Assembly (NCBI RefSeq): GCF_900100535.1 | Contig: NZ_FNDG01000005.1 | Location: 186,001 to 250,000, forward strand | Length of the DNA stretch: 64,000 bases | Direction: 5' to 3' | Origin: Phytopseudomonas flavescens | GTDB taxonomy: Bacteria; Pseudomonadota; Gammaproteobacteria; Pseudomonadales; Pseudomonadaceae | Shown here: piece by piece, positions 45,314-54,764 of the stretch | Layout: every line of letters begins with the position of its first letter | How positions within the stretch are numbered: position 1 is the first letter of the stretch | The notes under the pieces: generated by a model | The model's database searches: none | What the model was told of the DNA's origin: nothing | What the model saw: only the letters and a program-made list of their open reading frames with translations | Position numbers and translations under genes: made by a program

Positions 45314-45343
45314 TAGATGGGGGCTCGCCCGCCGATTTCAAGC
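45314..45343 (-). promoter_or_regulatory. Sigma-32 (heat-shock) promoter of dnaK
   Basis: On the minus strand GCTTGAAA (45336-45343) and CCCCATCTA (45314-45322) are separated by 13 bases. The -10 matches the heat-shock consensus CCCCATnTA completely. The -35 overlaps the grpE stop codon. Transcription would start near 45307. Confidence 0.82.
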
Positions 45344-45904
45344 CTGCTCGTCGATGGACGGCGGCGTCTCGGCCGGTGCCTTGCTGACCACGACCATGGC
45401 CGGGCGCAGCAGGCGACCGTTGAGCATGTAGCCCTTCTGGAACACCTTGAGCACGCTGTTCGGCTCGACATGGGTGCTCTCCTGCAGGGCCATGGCCTGA
45501 TGGTGCTCCGGATTGAATGGCGCACCATGCGGGTCGATGGCTTCCAGCTGGTGGCGCTTGAGGGTGTCGAGCAGCAACTTGAGCGTCAGCTCCATTCCCT
45601 CGCGCACCGCCTTGATCGACTCGTCGTCGGCACTGGACAGCTCGAGACCGCGCTCCAGGCTGTCGACCACCGGCAACAGGTCGTTGGCGAATTTCTCGAG
45701 AGCGAACTTGTGCGCCTTCTCGACATCCTGCTCAGCGCGGCGGCGCACGTTCTGCAGATCGGCAGCCATGCGCAGCGACTGATCCTGCGCAGCCGCCAGT
45801 TGCTCTTCAAGCGCCTGAACGCGAACAGCCAGGTCTTCACCCAGCGCGGCGTCATTCGCTTCAGCCTCGGAAGTCTGCGGATCCAGGTTCTGTTCGTCAG
45901 CCAT
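45338..45904 (-). CDS. grpE: Nucleotide exchange factor GrpE
   Basis: A 188-residue DnaK nucleotide-exchange factor and thermosensor. N-terminal acidic region, a long dimerising helix (about 25-85, [20 protein letters not shown]), then the beta domain with [13 protein letters not shown] and [18 protein letters not shown]. It heads the grpE-dnaK-dnaJ set, is divergent from recN and has a heat-shock-type promoter upstream. Confidence 0.97.
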   Translation of the reverse strand: MADEQNLDPQTSEAEANDAALGEDLAVRVQALEEQLAAAQDQSLRMAADLQNVRRRAEQDVEKAHKFALEKFANDLLPVVDSLERGLELSSADDESIKAVREGMELTLKLLLDTLKRHQLEAIDPHGAPFNPEHHQAMALQESTHVEPNSVLKVFQKGYMLNGRLLRPAMVVVSKAPAETPPSIDEQA

Positions 45905-45954
45905 GCATTTCTCCTCTGAATGATTCGACGAGCCTCAACTCGCGCGTCTGCCGC

Positions 45955-45986
45955 CTATATAAGGACGATTCATGGGGTTTCAAGGG
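45955..45986 (-). promoter_or_regulatory. Sigma-32-type promoter of grpE
   Basis: On the minus strand CCCTTGAAA (45978-45986) and CCTTATATA (45956-45964) have a 13-base spacer. The -35 is a full heat-shock match; the -10 is partial. It lies about 50 bases upstream of the grpE ATG. Confidence 0.65.
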
Positions 45987-46021
45987 GCGCACCGGCATCC
46001 AGCGCGACGGAAGGCGCAGGA

Positions 46022-46058
46022 TTGCCACCCGCAGACAAAACACTGTATAAATAACCAG
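46022..46058 (+). promoter_or_regulatory. recN promoter with LexA (SOS) box
   Basis: TTGCCA (46022-46027) and TATAAA (46046-46051) are 18 bases apart; the -10 lies inside CTGTATAAATAACCAG (46043-46058), a CTG-N10-CAG LexA box. LexA bound there would block polymerase, as for recN in E. coli. Confidence 0.75.
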
Positions 46059-46080
46059 ACAAACCCTGGGAGGCCTCGCC

Positions 46081-47754
46081 ATGCTGGTGCACCTGTCCGT
46101 ACACAATTACGCCATCGTCGAACATCTCGATCTTGAACTGGATCGCGGCATGAGCGTCATCAGCGGCGAAACCGGCGCTGGCAAATCGATCATGCTCGAC
46201 GCCCTCGGCCTTACTCTGGGCGATCGCGCGGACAGCGGCGTAGTGCGACCCGGCGCCGACAAGGCCGACATCCTCGCCAGCTTCGACCTGGGCGACATTC
46301 CCGAAGCCCACAGCTGGCTCGCCGAGCGTGATCTGGACACTGACGGCCCCTGCATTCTGCGTCGCGTGATCACCGCCGAGGGCCGCTCGCGTGGCTATAT
46401 CAACGGCACGCCCTGTCCACTTGGCGACCTCAAGGCGTTGGGCGAGCTGCTGATCGACATCCACAGCCAGCATGAGCATCAGTCGCTGCTCAAGACCGAC
46501 ACCCATCGCCGCCTGCTCGACGAATATGCCAACGCCCAAGAGCTGGCCCGCCAGGTGCATCTGGCCGCGCAACGCTGGAAGCAGACCCGCAGCGAACTGG
46601 AACGCCTCGCCTCCCTGGGCGATGAGCAGCGTGCGCGCCATCAACTGCTCAGCTACCAGCTGGAAGAACTGGAGAACCTCGGCCTCGGCGACAACGAGCT
46701 GGAGCAACTCGAACAGGACCACAAGGCCCTGACCAATGCCGAGGGCCTGCTCGCCGCCTGCCGCCAGGTCATCGAGCAATGCAGCGAGAGCGATGCCGGC
46801 AACGTGTTGTCCGCCCTGACCAGTAGCCTGAGCCGACTCGGTGGCGTGCAAGGCCAACCGGGGCCGCTCAACGAAGCCGCCAACCTGCTGGCCAGCGCAC
46901 AGATCCAGGTCGAAGAGGCGGTGGGCGAACTGAACCGTTTTCTCGATCACTTCGAGGCCGACCCTCAGCGCCAGCAACAACTGGAAGAGCGCCTGGACAC
47001 CATCTACACCCTGGCACGCAAGCACCGCATCCAGCCCGGCGAGCTGCCCGCCATGCAGCAGCAGTTGTTCGATGAGCTGGAAGGCCTGAATGCCGATGAC
47101 CAGGCCAGCGAACGCCTCAGCGAAGAACTGGCCTCCTATGGCCGGCATTATCAGCAGAAGGCCGCCGAGCTGAGCGCCCGCCGGCAGAAAGCGGCAGGCA
47201 AGCTGAGCAAGGCGGTGGAAAAGGAAATGCAGACACTGGGCATGCCCGGCGGGCGCTTCAGCATTCAACTGCAGGAAAACACCAGCAGCGAGCCGACCGT
47301 CAGTGGCCTCGAGCAGGTGGAGTTCCTGGTCAGCGCCAACCCGGGCCAACCGATCAAGGCACTGGCCAAGGTGGCCTCCGGCGGCGAGCTGTCGCGCATC
47401 AGCCTGGCGATCCAGGTGATCACCGCGCAGACTTCACGGGTACCGACGCTGGTGTTCGACGAAGTGGACGTGGGCATCGGCGGACCTACCGCCGAAGTCG
47501 TCGGCCAATTGCTGCGCCGCCTGGGCAACCGCGGCCAGGTACTCACCGTCACCCACTTGCCCCAGGTCGCCGCCCAGGGCCACCAGCACCTGTTCGTACA
47601 CAAGGTGCGCGGTAATAACGCGACCCGCACGGCTGTCAGCAAACTGAGTGATGCGCACCGCGTCGAGGAAATTGCCCGCATGCTCGGCGGCATCGACCTC
47701 ACCGAGGAGTCGCTGGCCCACGCCCGCAAGCTGGTCAGCAACGCGCAGAGCTAG
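46081..47754 (+). CDS. recN: DNA repair protein RecN
   Basis: A 557-residue SMC-like ATPase for double-strand-break repair. Walker A GETGAGKSIMLDALG is at about residues 29-43, two coiled-coil arms fill about 150-370 around a short hinge, then the signature ASGGELSRISLAIQ and Walker B LVFDEVDVGIGGPTAE. The start ATG has GGGAGG seven bases upstream. It is SOS-controlled by its upstream LexA box. Confidence 0.97.
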   Translation: MLVHLSVHNYAIVEHLDLELDRGMSVISGETGAGKSIMLDALGLTLGDRADSGVVRPGADKADILASFDLGDIPEAHSWLAERDLDTDGPCILRRVITAEGRSRGYINGTPCPLGDLKALGELLIDIHSQHEHQSLLKTDTHRRLLDEYANAQELARQVHLAAQRWKQTRSELERLASLGDEQRARHQLLSYQLEELENLGLGDNELEQLEQDHKALTNAEGLLAACRQVIEQCSESDAGNVLSALTSSLSRLGGVQGQPGPLNEAANLLASAQIQVEEAVGELNRFLDHFEADPQRQQQLEERLDTIYTLARKHRIQPGELPAMQQQLFDELEGLNADDQASERLSEELASYGRHYQQKAAELSARRQKAAGKLSKAVEKEMQTLGMPGGRFSIQLQENTSSEPTVSGLEQVEFLVSANPGQPIKALAKVASGGELSRISLAIQVITAQTSRVPTLVFDEVDVGIGGPTAEVVGQLLRRLGNRGQVLTVTHLPQVAAQGHQHLFVHKVRGNNATRTAVSKLSDAHRVEEIARMLGGIDLTEESLAHARKLVSNAQS

Positions 47755-47776
47755 CATTCACAACAGGTTATTAAAG

Positions 47777-47813
47777 GCATGAAAAAGGCGACCCGGAGTC
47801 GCCTTTTTCATGC
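47777..47813. terminator. Bidirectional terminator between recN and fur
   Basis: GCATGAAAAAGGCGAC and GTCGCCTTTTTCATGC form a perfect 16-bp stem around CCGGA, with T runs inside the stem on both strands. It serves the convergent recN and fur genes. Confidence 0.88.
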
Positions 47814-47823
47814 GGGCTGCTAG

Positions 47824-48237
47824 TTACTTTTTAACACCCGTGGTGCGTACATAGAGCACCAGGTTGTGATCGACCAGTTCAAAACCGTGCTCACGAACGA
47901 TTTCCTTCTGGCGCTTTTCGATTTCGGCATCGAAAAACTCGATCACGTCACCGGTATCCACGCACACCATGTGATCGTGGTGACCGCCATCAGCCAATTC
48001 GAACACGGCATGGCCGCCGTCGAAGTTGTGGCGCACCACCAGGCCAGCCGCCTCGAACTGGGTCAGAACCCGGTAGACGGTAGCCAGACCGACGTCTTCA
48101 CCGGCATCCATCAGAGACTTGTAAACATCCTCTGCGCTCATGTGGCGCTGCTCGGCAGAGTCGAGCATCTGCAGGATTTTGACCCGTGGCAGGGTCACTT
48201 TCAGGCCAGCTTTGCGGAGTTCGCTATTTTCAACCAT
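47824..48237 (-). CDS. fur: Ferric uptake regulator Fur
   Basis: A 137-residue iron-responsive repressor. Winged-helix N-terminal domain (AGLKVTLPRVKILQMLDSAE, VYRVLTQFEAAGLV), regulatory metal site DGGHHDHMVCVDTGDVIEF and the C-terminal dimer domain. The C-terminus reads YVRTTGVKK, about three residues longer than the P. aeruginosa protein as I recall it. Divergent from bamE, again as in P. aeruginosa. Confidence 0.97.
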   Translation of the reverse strand: MVENSELRKAGLKVTLPRVKILQMLDSAEQRHMSAEDVYKSLMDAGEDVGLATVYRVLTQFEAAGLVVRHNFDGGHAVFELADGGHHDHMVCVDTGDVIEFFDAEIEKRQKEIVREHGFELVDHNLVLYVRTTGVKK

Positions 48238-48260
48238 GGTCTGCTTTCTCGCGGAAGCGC

Positions 48261-48289
48261 TTCGCAGCTTCCCTTATTGCGGGTATGAT
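48261..48289 (+). promoter_or_regulatory. Candidate bamE promoter
   Basis: TTCGCA (48261-48266) and TATGAT (48284-48289) with a 17-base spacer lie about 45 bases before the bamE ATG. The -35 is weak. Confidence 0.4.
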
Positions 48290-48333
48290 CGGGGTTTACG
48301 TTGCCCAGCCAAGATAGTGGAAGACGCCCACCG

Positions 48334-48843
48334 ATGCAAAAAACCAAACTCCTGCTGACCAGCCTCACCTTCATGGGGCTCATCGCACTCGCCGGTTGCT
48401 CATTCCCCGGGGTTTATAAAATCGACATCCAACAGGGCAATGTCGTCACGCAGGACATGATAGACCAGTTGAGGCCGGGAATGACCCGACGCCAAGTACG
48501 GTTTATCATGGGCAACCCTCTGTTGACCGACACCTTCCATGCCAACCGCTGGGATTACCTGTACAGCATGCAGGCAGGCGGCAGCCAACGTCAGCAAGAG
48601 CGTGTAAGCGTCGTATTCAACGGCGACGATCAACTGGTCGGTCTTTCCGGCGACTTCATGCCGGGCGTCAGCCGTGATGATGCCATCCTCGGCCGCGACG
48701 GCGCGCCACAGACGGCACCGACCCAGCAACAGGATGAACCGGCAGCGCCTGGCTCGCTGCTCGAGCAGATCCAGCGCGATGTGGATAACGTCGAAAGCGT
48801 ACCGGTACCGACGCCGGAGCCACTGGAAACTTCTCCCCAGTAA
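48334..48843 (+). CDS. bamE: Outer-membrane assembly lipoprotein BamE (OmlA)
   Basis: A 169-residue lipoprotein of the BAM complex. Signal peptide with lipobox LALAGC (Cys22), then the compact SmpA/OmlA domain ([41 protein letters not shown]), then a Pro/Gln/Glu-rich tail. I chose the ATG at 48334 ([11 protein letters not shown]); a TTG at 48301 would add 11 residues ahead of the signal peptide. A strong terminator follows. Confidence 0.96.
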   Translation: MQKTKLLLTSLTFMGLIALAGCSFPGVYKIDIQQGNVVTQDMIDQLRPGMTRRQVRFIMGNPLLTDTFHANRWDYLYSMQAGGSQRQQERVSVVFNGDDQLVGLSGDFMPGVSRDDAILGRDGAPQTAPTQQQDEPAAPGSLLEQIQRDVDNVESVPVPTPEPLETSPQ

Positions 48844-48854
48844 GTGCTCCCGCA

Positions 48855-48886
48855 CAAAAAAGCCCCGGCCAGTGCCGGGGCTTTTT
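48855..48886. terminator. Terminator between bamE and rnfH
   Basis: AAAAAGCCCCGGC, loop CAGT, GCCGGGGCTTTTT is a perfect 13-bp stem with A and T runs on either side, so it can stop both bamE and the convergent ratA-rnfH transcript. Confidence 0.9.
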
Positions 48887-48939
48887 CGTCGTGTTCGAGC
48901 AGGTCGCAGCGCCTCGCCTGCCCCGCCCATTTTCCCGCT

Positions 48940-49269
48940 TCAATGCCTGTCGCTTTCTCCCGCCAGCTTTGCCCGCTCGGCAGCCTGGGCCGCTCGACGC
49001 TTGCGCACCTCCTTGGGATCTGCGAGCAGCGGCCGGTAGATTTCGACGCGATCGCCCTCTTCCAGCAGGCGGGTCTCGGGCGATGCCACCGTCCTGCCGA
49101 ATATTCCCAGGGGGGCGCCGGCCAGATCGATACCGGGAACGTGCTCCTGCAATCCCGATTGCAGCGCGGCCTGGCGTACCGTGCTGCCGGCAGGCAGCCG
49201 CAGACTTAAAAGGAATTGCCTGTCGGGCGCAGCGAAGACCACCTCCACCGACACCCACTCACTGGCCAT
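48940..49269 (-). CDS. rnfH: RnfH family ubiquitin-like protein
   Basis: A 109-residue beta-grasp protein (UPF0125). Conserved VSVEVVFAAPDRQFLLSL, AGAPLGIFGRTV and LLEEGDRVEIYRPLLADPKEVRKRRA. The family is named from the rnf electron-transport locus, but the usual pairing is with ratA, as here. Function is not established. The ATG at 49267-49269 overlaps the ratA 3' end by 11 bases. Confidence 0.92.
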   Translation of the reverse strand: MASEWVSVEVVFAAPDRQFLLSLRLPAGSTVRQAALQSGLQEHVPGIDLAGAPLGIFGRTVASPETRLLEEGDRVEIYRPLLADPKEVRKRRAAQAAERAKLAGESDRH

Positions 49270-49696
49270 GAAGTTCCTTGGCGCGTTGACAGAATGCATC
49301 GACCATGGTGTTGGCTGCCTGATTGAACAAGGGGCCAAGGGTCGCGCGCATGATCGGCCCGGCGTAATCGAACGTCAGGTCGAGACTGATCTTGCAGGCT
49401 TTATCACCCAGTGCCTTGAATGCCCATTGCCCATGCAGATTCTCGAAAGGACCGCTTTCCAGATTCAATTCGATGGACTGACCCGGCACCAGCACGTTGC
49501 GGGTGGTAAATCGCTGACTCATCCCGGCCTTGGCCACCTCCAGACTGGCGCGCATGTGCGTGTCACTGGCCTCGAGCACCTCGCTGGACGCGCACCAAGG
49601 CAAAAACTCCGGGTAGCGCGCAACATCGTTGACCAGGTCATACAGGGCCTGCGCCGGATAAGGCAGCAAGGCCGAGCGTTGGATATGAGTGCTCAT
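49259..49696 (-). CDS. ratA: RatA / Coq10-type START-domain protein
   Basis: A 145-residue START-like (polyketide cyclase) domain: RSALLPYPAQALYDLVNDVARYPEFLPWC, TTRNVLVPGQSIELNLESGPF and GPLFNQAANTMVDAFCQRA. Homologues are called RatA (reported as a 50S-binding toxin in E. coli) or Coq10-like ubiquinone chaperones; the ubiquinone role is as likely. I chose the ATG at 49694-49696 (MSTHIQRSAL); 58 in-frame residues upstream are not family-like. Confidence 0.9.
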   Translation of the reverse strand: MSTHIQRSALLPYPAQALYDLVNDVARYPEFLPWCASSEVLEASDTHMRASLEVAKAGMSQRFTTRNVLVPGQSIELNLESGPFENLHGQWAFKALGDKACKISLDLTFDYAGPIMRATLGPLFNQAANTMVDAFCQRAKELHGQ

Positions 49697-49954
49697 AACA
49701 ATAGGGTTTCCACGGTTGGCGACTTCGCATGACCGCGATGTCGCAGGGCGATACGGCATACCAACGAGCATCGACCGCAAGACGAGAAGTGGACACATTG
49801 TCGAGGATTCACCGCAAGGGCTCAAGCGCACCACGGCCATCGCCCCGCTGATGCAGCCGCCCGACCACATCGGAACCTTTCGGATTGGGCCACCGCTTTC
49901 AAAGACCCCCTGCTTTTATCATGAGGATGAATGGCGCGCCGACGCCATACTCCA

Positions 49955-49960
49955 TATAAT
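49955..49960 (+). promoter_or_regulatory. Consensus -10 element just upstream of smpB
   Basis: A perfect TATAAT lies ten bases before the smpB ATG (49970). No clear -35 is present at 16-18 bases. If used, transcription would start about three bases before the ATG, giving a nearly leaderless mRNA. Confidence 0.55.
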
Positions 49961-49969
49961 GCGCGGCCT

Positions 49970-50452
49970 ATGGCTAAACAAACGAAACACCCGCAAGGCA
50001 GCATCGCGCAGAACAAGAAGGCGATGCACGACTACTTCGTCGAGTCCCGCTTCGAGGCCGGCCTGGCGCTGGCCGGCTGGGAAGTGAAAAGTCTGCGTGC
50101 CGGCAAGGCGCAACTGGTCGACAGCTATGTGCTGCTCAAGGACGACGAAGCCTGGCTGATGGGTTGCCACATCACGCCACTGAAAACCGCCAGCACCCAT
50201 GTCATCGCCGATCCAACGCGTACGCGCAAGCTGCTGCTGAACAAACGCGAACTGGAAAAGCTGTTCGGTTCCGTACAGCAGAAAGGCTACACCTGCGTGG
50301 CCCTGTCGCTGTACTGGAAGCAGCATCTGGTAAAGTGCGAAATCGCCCTGGCCAAGGGCAAGAAGGATTTCGACAAGCGCCACACCGAGAAAGAGCGCGA
50401 CGCCGACCGCGAAGTGCAACGGGCCATGCGCAGCAAAGGCAAGGACGAGTAA
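49970..50452 (+). CDS. smpB: SsrA-binding protein SmpB
   Basis: A 160-residue trans-translation protein that carries tmRNA to stalled ribosomes. Blocks: [53 protein letters not shown] and the basic C-terminal tail [17 protein letters not shown] chose the ATG at 49970 ([11 protein letters not shown]); the frame is open upstream but holds no ribosome site for either start. tmRNA (ssrA) is not in the window. Confidence 0.96.
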   Translation: MAKQTKHPQGSIAQNKKAMHDYFVESRFEAGLALAGWEVKSLRAGKAQLVDSYVLLKDDEAWLMGCHITPLKTASTHVIADPTRTRKLLLNKRELEKLFGSVQQKGYTCVALSLYWKQHLVKCEIALAKGKKDFDKRHTEKERDADREVQRAMRSKGKDE

Positions 50453-50707
50453 CGGCAGCTCCCGGCAGAGCTGTTGTATCGATCCACCTGCATTGCCTGC
50501 CGGGTGGGTCAGCCGCCCCCTCATCCGTCAACCAGCCGACTTATTACGCACCTCGACGCCCCATGGGACTGGCCGGATATCGCTCGGTGGGTTATCTGGC
50601 AACCTGTCGACTGGCGTTTCGCGCCATTACCCTACGCGTTTTGTGGAACCACAGCCCCGTAACACGGGTTGAGCGGAGCGCCGCCCCAGGACAATGCCCA
50701 GGCCTGG
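50453..50707. other. Spacer between convergent smpB and lldR
   Basis: No gene I can support. A weak stem (CAGCTC-CCGGCA-GAGCTG, near 50457-50474) follows smpB without a proper U run. Short frames are open on the plus strand but have no ribosome site and unusual composition (one is rich in Trp). Confidence 0.4.
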
Positions 50708-51475
50708 TTAGAGCCCCTGGCGCCGCTGCGCGCGCAATTCGCGGACCTCTTGCTGCAGCACGTCGGCCAGGACTTCCTGAACGTAGTCGATATGCTGGTT
50801 CGACAAGGCCCGCGCATCTTCCGCCCGCCCTTCGACGATCGCCTCGTAAAGCGCCCGGTGCTGCGCGTTGAGCATGCCGCGGGTTTCACCACGTATGGCA
50901 TACATGCCGCCGATGTTGGTCACCACGTTACGCTTGAGGAGGTCGAACAGTCCGCGGATGGTGTGCAGCAGCACGGCATTGTGGCTAGCCTCGGCGATCG
51001 CCAGGTGGAAGCTGGCGTCGGCTACACCTTCCTCGGCACGCGTCACTTCGCCAGCGCGCGCATAGCAATCCTGCAGTCGCTGGAAGGCTTCGCCCAGGCG
51101 CTGGCGATCCACATCGGTGGCGCGCAGCGCGGCGTAATAGGCACAGGAGCCTTCCAGGGTATGGCGGAACTCCAGCAGGTCGCGCTGGGCGTCGGAATTG
51201 CTTTCCAGCAGATGCAGCAGCGGATCGCTGAACGTCGAACCGAGATTCTCGCAGACGTAGGTGCCACCACCCTGCCGACTGCTCAGCAGGCCCTTGGTGG
51301 CGAGCTTCTGGATGGCTTCACGCAGCGACGGCCGGGAAACACCGAACTGTTCGGCGAGCACGCGCTCGGCCGGAAGACGTTCACCGGCTTTCAGGGTGCC
51401 TTCGAGGATCATCGCTTCGAGGCGCGCAACGATGTCGTCGGACAGTCGCCTCTGCCGCACCGGGCCAAAATTCAT
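50708..51475 (-). CDS. lldR: Lactate-responsive GntR-family regulator LldR
   Basis: A 255-residue FadR-subfamily regulator: winged-helix DNA-binding domain (about 8-75: RLSDDIVARLEAMILEGTL, LPAERVLAEQFGVSRPSLREA) and an all-helical FCD ligand domain with the metal-site pattern ADASFHLAIAEASHN. LldR represses lldPD until L-lactate binds. I chose the ATG at 51473-51475 (MNFGPVRQRR) because GGAG lies ten bases upstream; a TTG at 51484 lies too close to it. It is divergent from lldP. Confidence 0.95.
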   Translation of the reverse strand: MNFGPVRQRRLSDDIVARLEAMILEGTLKAGERLPAERVLAEQFGVSRPSLREAIQKLATKGLLSSRQGGGTYVCENLGSTFSDPLLHLLESNSDAQRDLLEFRHTLEGSCAYYAALRATDVDRQRLGEAFQRLQDCYARAGEVTRAEEGVADASFHLAIAEASHNAVLLHTIRGLFDLLKRNVVTNIGGMYAIRGETRGMLNAQHRALYEAIVEGRAEDARALSNQHIDYVQEVLADVLQQEVRELRAQRRQGL

Positions 51476-51618
51476 GCTTTTCAATGCTCCACTGCACCGC
51501 GAAGACGGCGCCAGATCGGTCGTCCGCCAGAAACCCCGTGCAGCCTAACCAGAGCCCCGTGCTACCACAAGCGCAACGCCTGACTACGCACCTGCGACCA
51601 AAGTAGCAATGACACAAA

Positions 51619-51681
51619 TTGACGCACCCGCAGAAAAGAAATTATCCTGACTCTGCTAATTTGTAAATTGGTCTTACCAAT
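51619..51681 (+). promoter_or_regulatory. lldP promoter region and LldR operator
   Basis: A palindrome ATTGGTCTTACCAAT (51667-51681) fits the TnGTnnnACnA pattern known for LldR operators. A plausible promoter TTGACG (51619-51624), 17-base spacer, TTATCC (51642-51647) lies just upstream, putting the operator at about +13 to +27, where a bound repressor would block clearance. The -10 is weak. The rest of the 302-base lldR-lldP gap shows no gene. Confidence 0.75.
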
Positions 51682-51777
51682 AATAACGATCTGGTCGCAG
51701 CGCCACCTGCCGTCCCCGACACCCCCACTGGCAGCTTGCGACCCGGCACTACCAACAACAATCAGCGAGCCTTCACC

Positions 51778-53463
51778 ATGCAAACATGGCAACAGTTGTA
51801 CACGCCGCTCGGCAGCCTTGGCCTGTCCGCACTGGCGGCCGTCGTTCCGATCATCTTCTTTTTCCTCGCCCTTGCCGTGTTCCGCCTGAAAGGCCACGTA
51901 GCGGGCAGCATCACCCTGGCGCTCTCGGTGATCATCGCCATCGCCGCATTCGGCATGCCGGTAGACAAGGCCCTGGCCGCCGCCGCTTACGGCTTCGCCT
52001 ATGGCCTCTGGCCCATCGCCTGGATCATCGTCGCAGCCGTGTTCCTGTACAAACTGACGGTCAAGAGTGGCCAGTTCGAAGTCATCCGCAGCTCGGTATT
52101 GTCGATCACCAACGACCAGCGCCTGCAGGTGCTGCTGATCGGGTTTTCGTTCGGCGCATTCCTGGAGGGTGCTGCCGGTTTCGGCGCACCAGTGGCCATT
52201 ACCGCTGCCCTGCTGGTCGGCCTTGGCTTCAACCCACTCTACGCCGCCGGCCTGTGCCTGATCGCCAACACCGCACCGGTGGCTTTCGGCGCACTGGGCA
52301 TTCCCATCATCGTCGCCGGCCAGGTCACCGGCATCGACGCTTTCAAGATCGGCGCCATGACCGGCCGCCAGTTGCCGCTGCTGTCGATCATCGTGCCGTT
52401 CTGGCTGGTGGCGATGATGGACGGCTGGAAAGGCATCAAGGAAACCTGGCCGGCTGCCCTGGTCGCCGGCGTGAGCTTCGCCATCACCCAGTACTACACC
52501 TCCAACTACATCGGCCCGGAGTTGCCGGACATCACCTCGGCCCTGGTCAGCCTGGTATGCCTGACTCTGTTCCTCAAGGTCTGGCAGCCCAAGCGCGCCG
52601 CCGACAGCCAGATCACCGGCGTTTCCGGTGGCGCGGCCGTGGCCGGCGGGTTCGGCGGTGTACGCAGCACCACGCCGTCGCCCTATAGCCTGGGTGAGAT
52701 CCTCAAGGCCTGGTCGCCGTTCCTGATTCTCACCGCCATGGTCACGGTGTGGACGCTGAAACCCTTCAAGGCCCTGTTCGCGCCAGGCGGCGCACTGGAA
52801 AACCTGGTGTTCATGTTGCCGATTCCGTACCTAGACCAACTGGTGGTCAAGGTCGCGCCGATCGTCGCCAGCCCGACGCCCATCGCGGCCGTGTTCAAAC
52901 TCGACCCGATCTCGGCCACCGGCACAGCGATCTTCCTGTCGGCAGTTCTATCGATGCTGGTATTGAAGATCAATTTCAAAATTGGTCTTACCACGCTGAA
53001 GGAGACCTTCTACGAATTGCGCTGGCCGATCCTGTCCATCGGCATGGTGCTGGCGTTCGCCTTCGTCACCAACTATTCGGGCATGTCGACCACCATGGCG
53101 CTGGTACTCGCCGGCACCGGTGCGGCCTTCCCGTTCTTCTCTCCCTTCCTCGGCTGGCTCGGGGTTTTCCTGACCGGCTCGGACACCTCTTCCAACGCCC
53201 TGTTCGGCTCGCTGCAAGCCACCACCGCGCACCAGATCGGGGTCAGCGACACCCTGCTGGTGGCCGCCAATACCAGCGGTGGCGTGACCGGCAAGATGAT
53301 CTCGCCGCAATCCATCGCCGTGGCTTGCGCCGCGACCGGGATGGTTGGCAAGGAGTCCGACCTGTTCCGCTTCACCCTCAAGCACAGCCTGATCTTCGCC
53401 ACCTTCGTCGGCCTGATCACGCTGGTGCAGGCCTATTGGCTCACCGGCATGCTGGTGCATTGA
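51778..53463 (+). CDS. lldP: L-lactate permease LldP
   Basis: A 561-residue proton-linked lactate/glycolate permease with about 12-14 membrane helices. Family blocks include [53 protein letters not shown] and [22 protein letters not shown] chose the ATG at 51778 ([13 protein letters not shown]). It begins the lldP-lldD-dld operon under LldR. A 9-bp hairpin (53474-53496) follows the stop and probably stabilises or processes the mRNA. Confidence 0.97.
   Translation: MQTWQQLYTPLGSLGLSALAAVVPIIFFFLALAVFRLKGHVAGSITLALSVIIAIAAFGMPVDKALAAAAYGFAYGLWPIAWIIVAAVFLYKLTVKSGQFEVIRSSVLSITNDQRLQVLLIGFSFGAFLEGAAGFGAPVAITAALLVGLGFNPLYAAGLCLIANTAPVAFGALGIPIIVAGQVTGIDAFKIGAMTGRQLPLLSIIVPFWLVAMMDGWKGIKETWPAALVAGVSFAITQYYTSNYIGPELPDITSALVSLVCLTLFLKVWQPKRAADSQITGVSGGAAVAGGFGGVRSTTPSPYSLGEILKAWSPFLILTAMVTVWTLKPFKALFAPGGALENLVFMLPIPYLDQLVVKVAPIVASPTPIAAVFKLDPISATGTAIFLSAVLSMLVLKINFKIGLTTLKETFYELRWPILSIGMVLAFAFVTNYSGMSTTMALVLAGTGAAFPFFSPFLGWLGVFLTGSDTSSNALFGSLQATTAHQIGVSDTLLVAANTSGGVTGKMISPQSIAVACAATGMVGKESDLFRFTLKHSLIFATFVGLITLVQAYWLTGMLVH
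52979..52993. promoter_or_regulatory. Second LldR-operator-like sequence inside lldP
   Basis: AAATTGGTCTTACCA here is identical over 15 bases to the core of the upstream LldR operator (51665-51679); only the last two palindrome bases differ. It lies in frame within lldP (codons for KIGLTT). It could be an auxiliary site allowing looping or a roadblock; no function is proven. Confidence 0.5.
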
Positions 53464-53621
53464 GCCGTTGGCAGGGCGGCGCATGGAGCGCTGCCCTCTG
53501 AAATCCAGGCGAGAAGATAGATCCATCGAACACCGCCGCAACACATGCAAAGCCCTCGGCAAGGCCAGGGTTTTGTCGCTGACACCCGGTTGACGCGTCA
53601 GCCCAGACACGGAATCAAGCC

Positions 53622-54761
53622 ATGATCATTTCTGCCTCCACCGATTACCGCGCCGCCGCGCGGCGCCGCCTGCCGCCATTCCTGTTCCACTACATCGACG
53701 GCGGTGCCTATGCCGAGTACACGCTCAAACGCAATGTCGAGGACCTCGCCAGCATCGCCCTGCGTCAGCGTGTACTGAAGAACATGTCCGAGCTGAGCCT
53801 CGAGACCACGCTGTTCGGCGAGACCTTGTCGATGCCAGTGGCACTGGCACCCGTCGGGCTTACCGGCATGTACGCCCGCCGTGGCGAAGTGCAGGCAGCC
53901 AAGGCCGCGGCCGACAAGGGCATTCCTTTCACGCTCTCTACCGTGTCGGTCTGTCCGATCGAGGAAGTGGCACCGGCGATCAGCCGCCCGATGTGGTTCC
54001 AGCTGTACGTATTGAAAGACCGCGGCTTCATGAAGAACGCCCTGGAACGCGCCAAGGCGGCCGGCGTCACCACCCTGGTGTTCACCGTCGACATGCCAAC
54101 GCCGGGCGCCCGCTACCGCGACGCCCATTCAGGCATGAGCGGTCCCAACGCCGCCATGCGCCGCATGCTGCAAGCCTTCACTCACCCGGCCTGGGCCCTG
54201 GACGTCGGCCTGCTGGGCAAGCCCCATGACTTGGGCAATATTTCCACCTATCGTGGCCATCCCACCGGCCTGGCCGACTATATCGGCTGGCTGGGCGCCA
54301 ACTTCGACCCGTCGATTTCCTGGAAGGATCTGGAATGGATCCGCGAGTTCTGGGACGGCCCGATGGTGATCAAGGGCATTCTAGATGCCGAAGATGCCCG
54401 CGACGCGGTACGTTTCGGCGCCGACGGCATCGTCGTCTCCAACCACGGCGGGCGCCAGCTCGACGGCGTACTGTCCAGTGCCCGCGCCTTGCCGGCCATC
54501 GCTGACGCGGTGAAGGGCGACCTGAAGATCCTCGCCGACTCGGGCATCCGCAGCGGCCTGGACGTGGTGCGCATGATCGCCCTGGGTGCCGATACCGTGA
54601 TGCTCGGCCGGGCCTTCGTCTACGCACTGGCTGCCGCCGGCGGCGCCGGGGTAAGCAACCTGCTGAGCCTGATCGACAAGGAAATGCGCGTAGCCATGGT
54701 GCTGACCGGTGCCAGATCCATTGCGCAGATCAGTGCCGAGTCGCTGGTTAGGGAGCGCTGA
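53622..54761 (+). CDS. lldD: L-lactate dehydrogenase (quinone), FMN-dependent
   Basis: A 379-residue alpha-hydroxy acid oxidase TIM barrel that oxidises L-lactate to pyruvate and reduces quinone at the membrane. Substrate Tyr24 is in [10 protein letters not shown], the FMN sites are [14 protein letters not shown] and KGILDAEDA, and the catalytic His-Arg pair is in [19 protein letters not shown] binds the phosphate. It ends four bases before dld. Confidence 0.97.
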   Translation: MIISASTDYRAAARRRLPPFLFHYIDGGAYAEYTLKRNVEDLASIALRQRVLKNMSELSLETTLFGETLSMPVALAPVGLTGMYARRGEVQAAKAAADKGIPFTLSTVSVCPIEEVAPAISRPMWFQLYVLKDRGFMKNALERAKAAGVTTLVFTVDMPTPGARYRDAHSGMSGPNAAMRRMLQAFTHPAWALDVGLLGKPHDLGNISTYRGHPTGLADYIGWLGANFDPSISWKDLEWIREFWDGPMVIKGILDAEDARDAVRFGADGIVVSNHGGRQLDGVLSSARALPAIADAVKGDLKILADSGIRSGLDVVRMIALGADTVMLGRAFVYALAAAGGAGVSNLLSLIDKEMRVAMVLTGARSIAQISAESLVRER

Positions 54762-54764
54762 GCC

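Noticed and set aside
50474..50662. A Trp-rich 62-codon plus-strand frame between smpB and lldR
   Set aside because: No start context and atypical composition; reads like a chance frame in an intergenic spacer.
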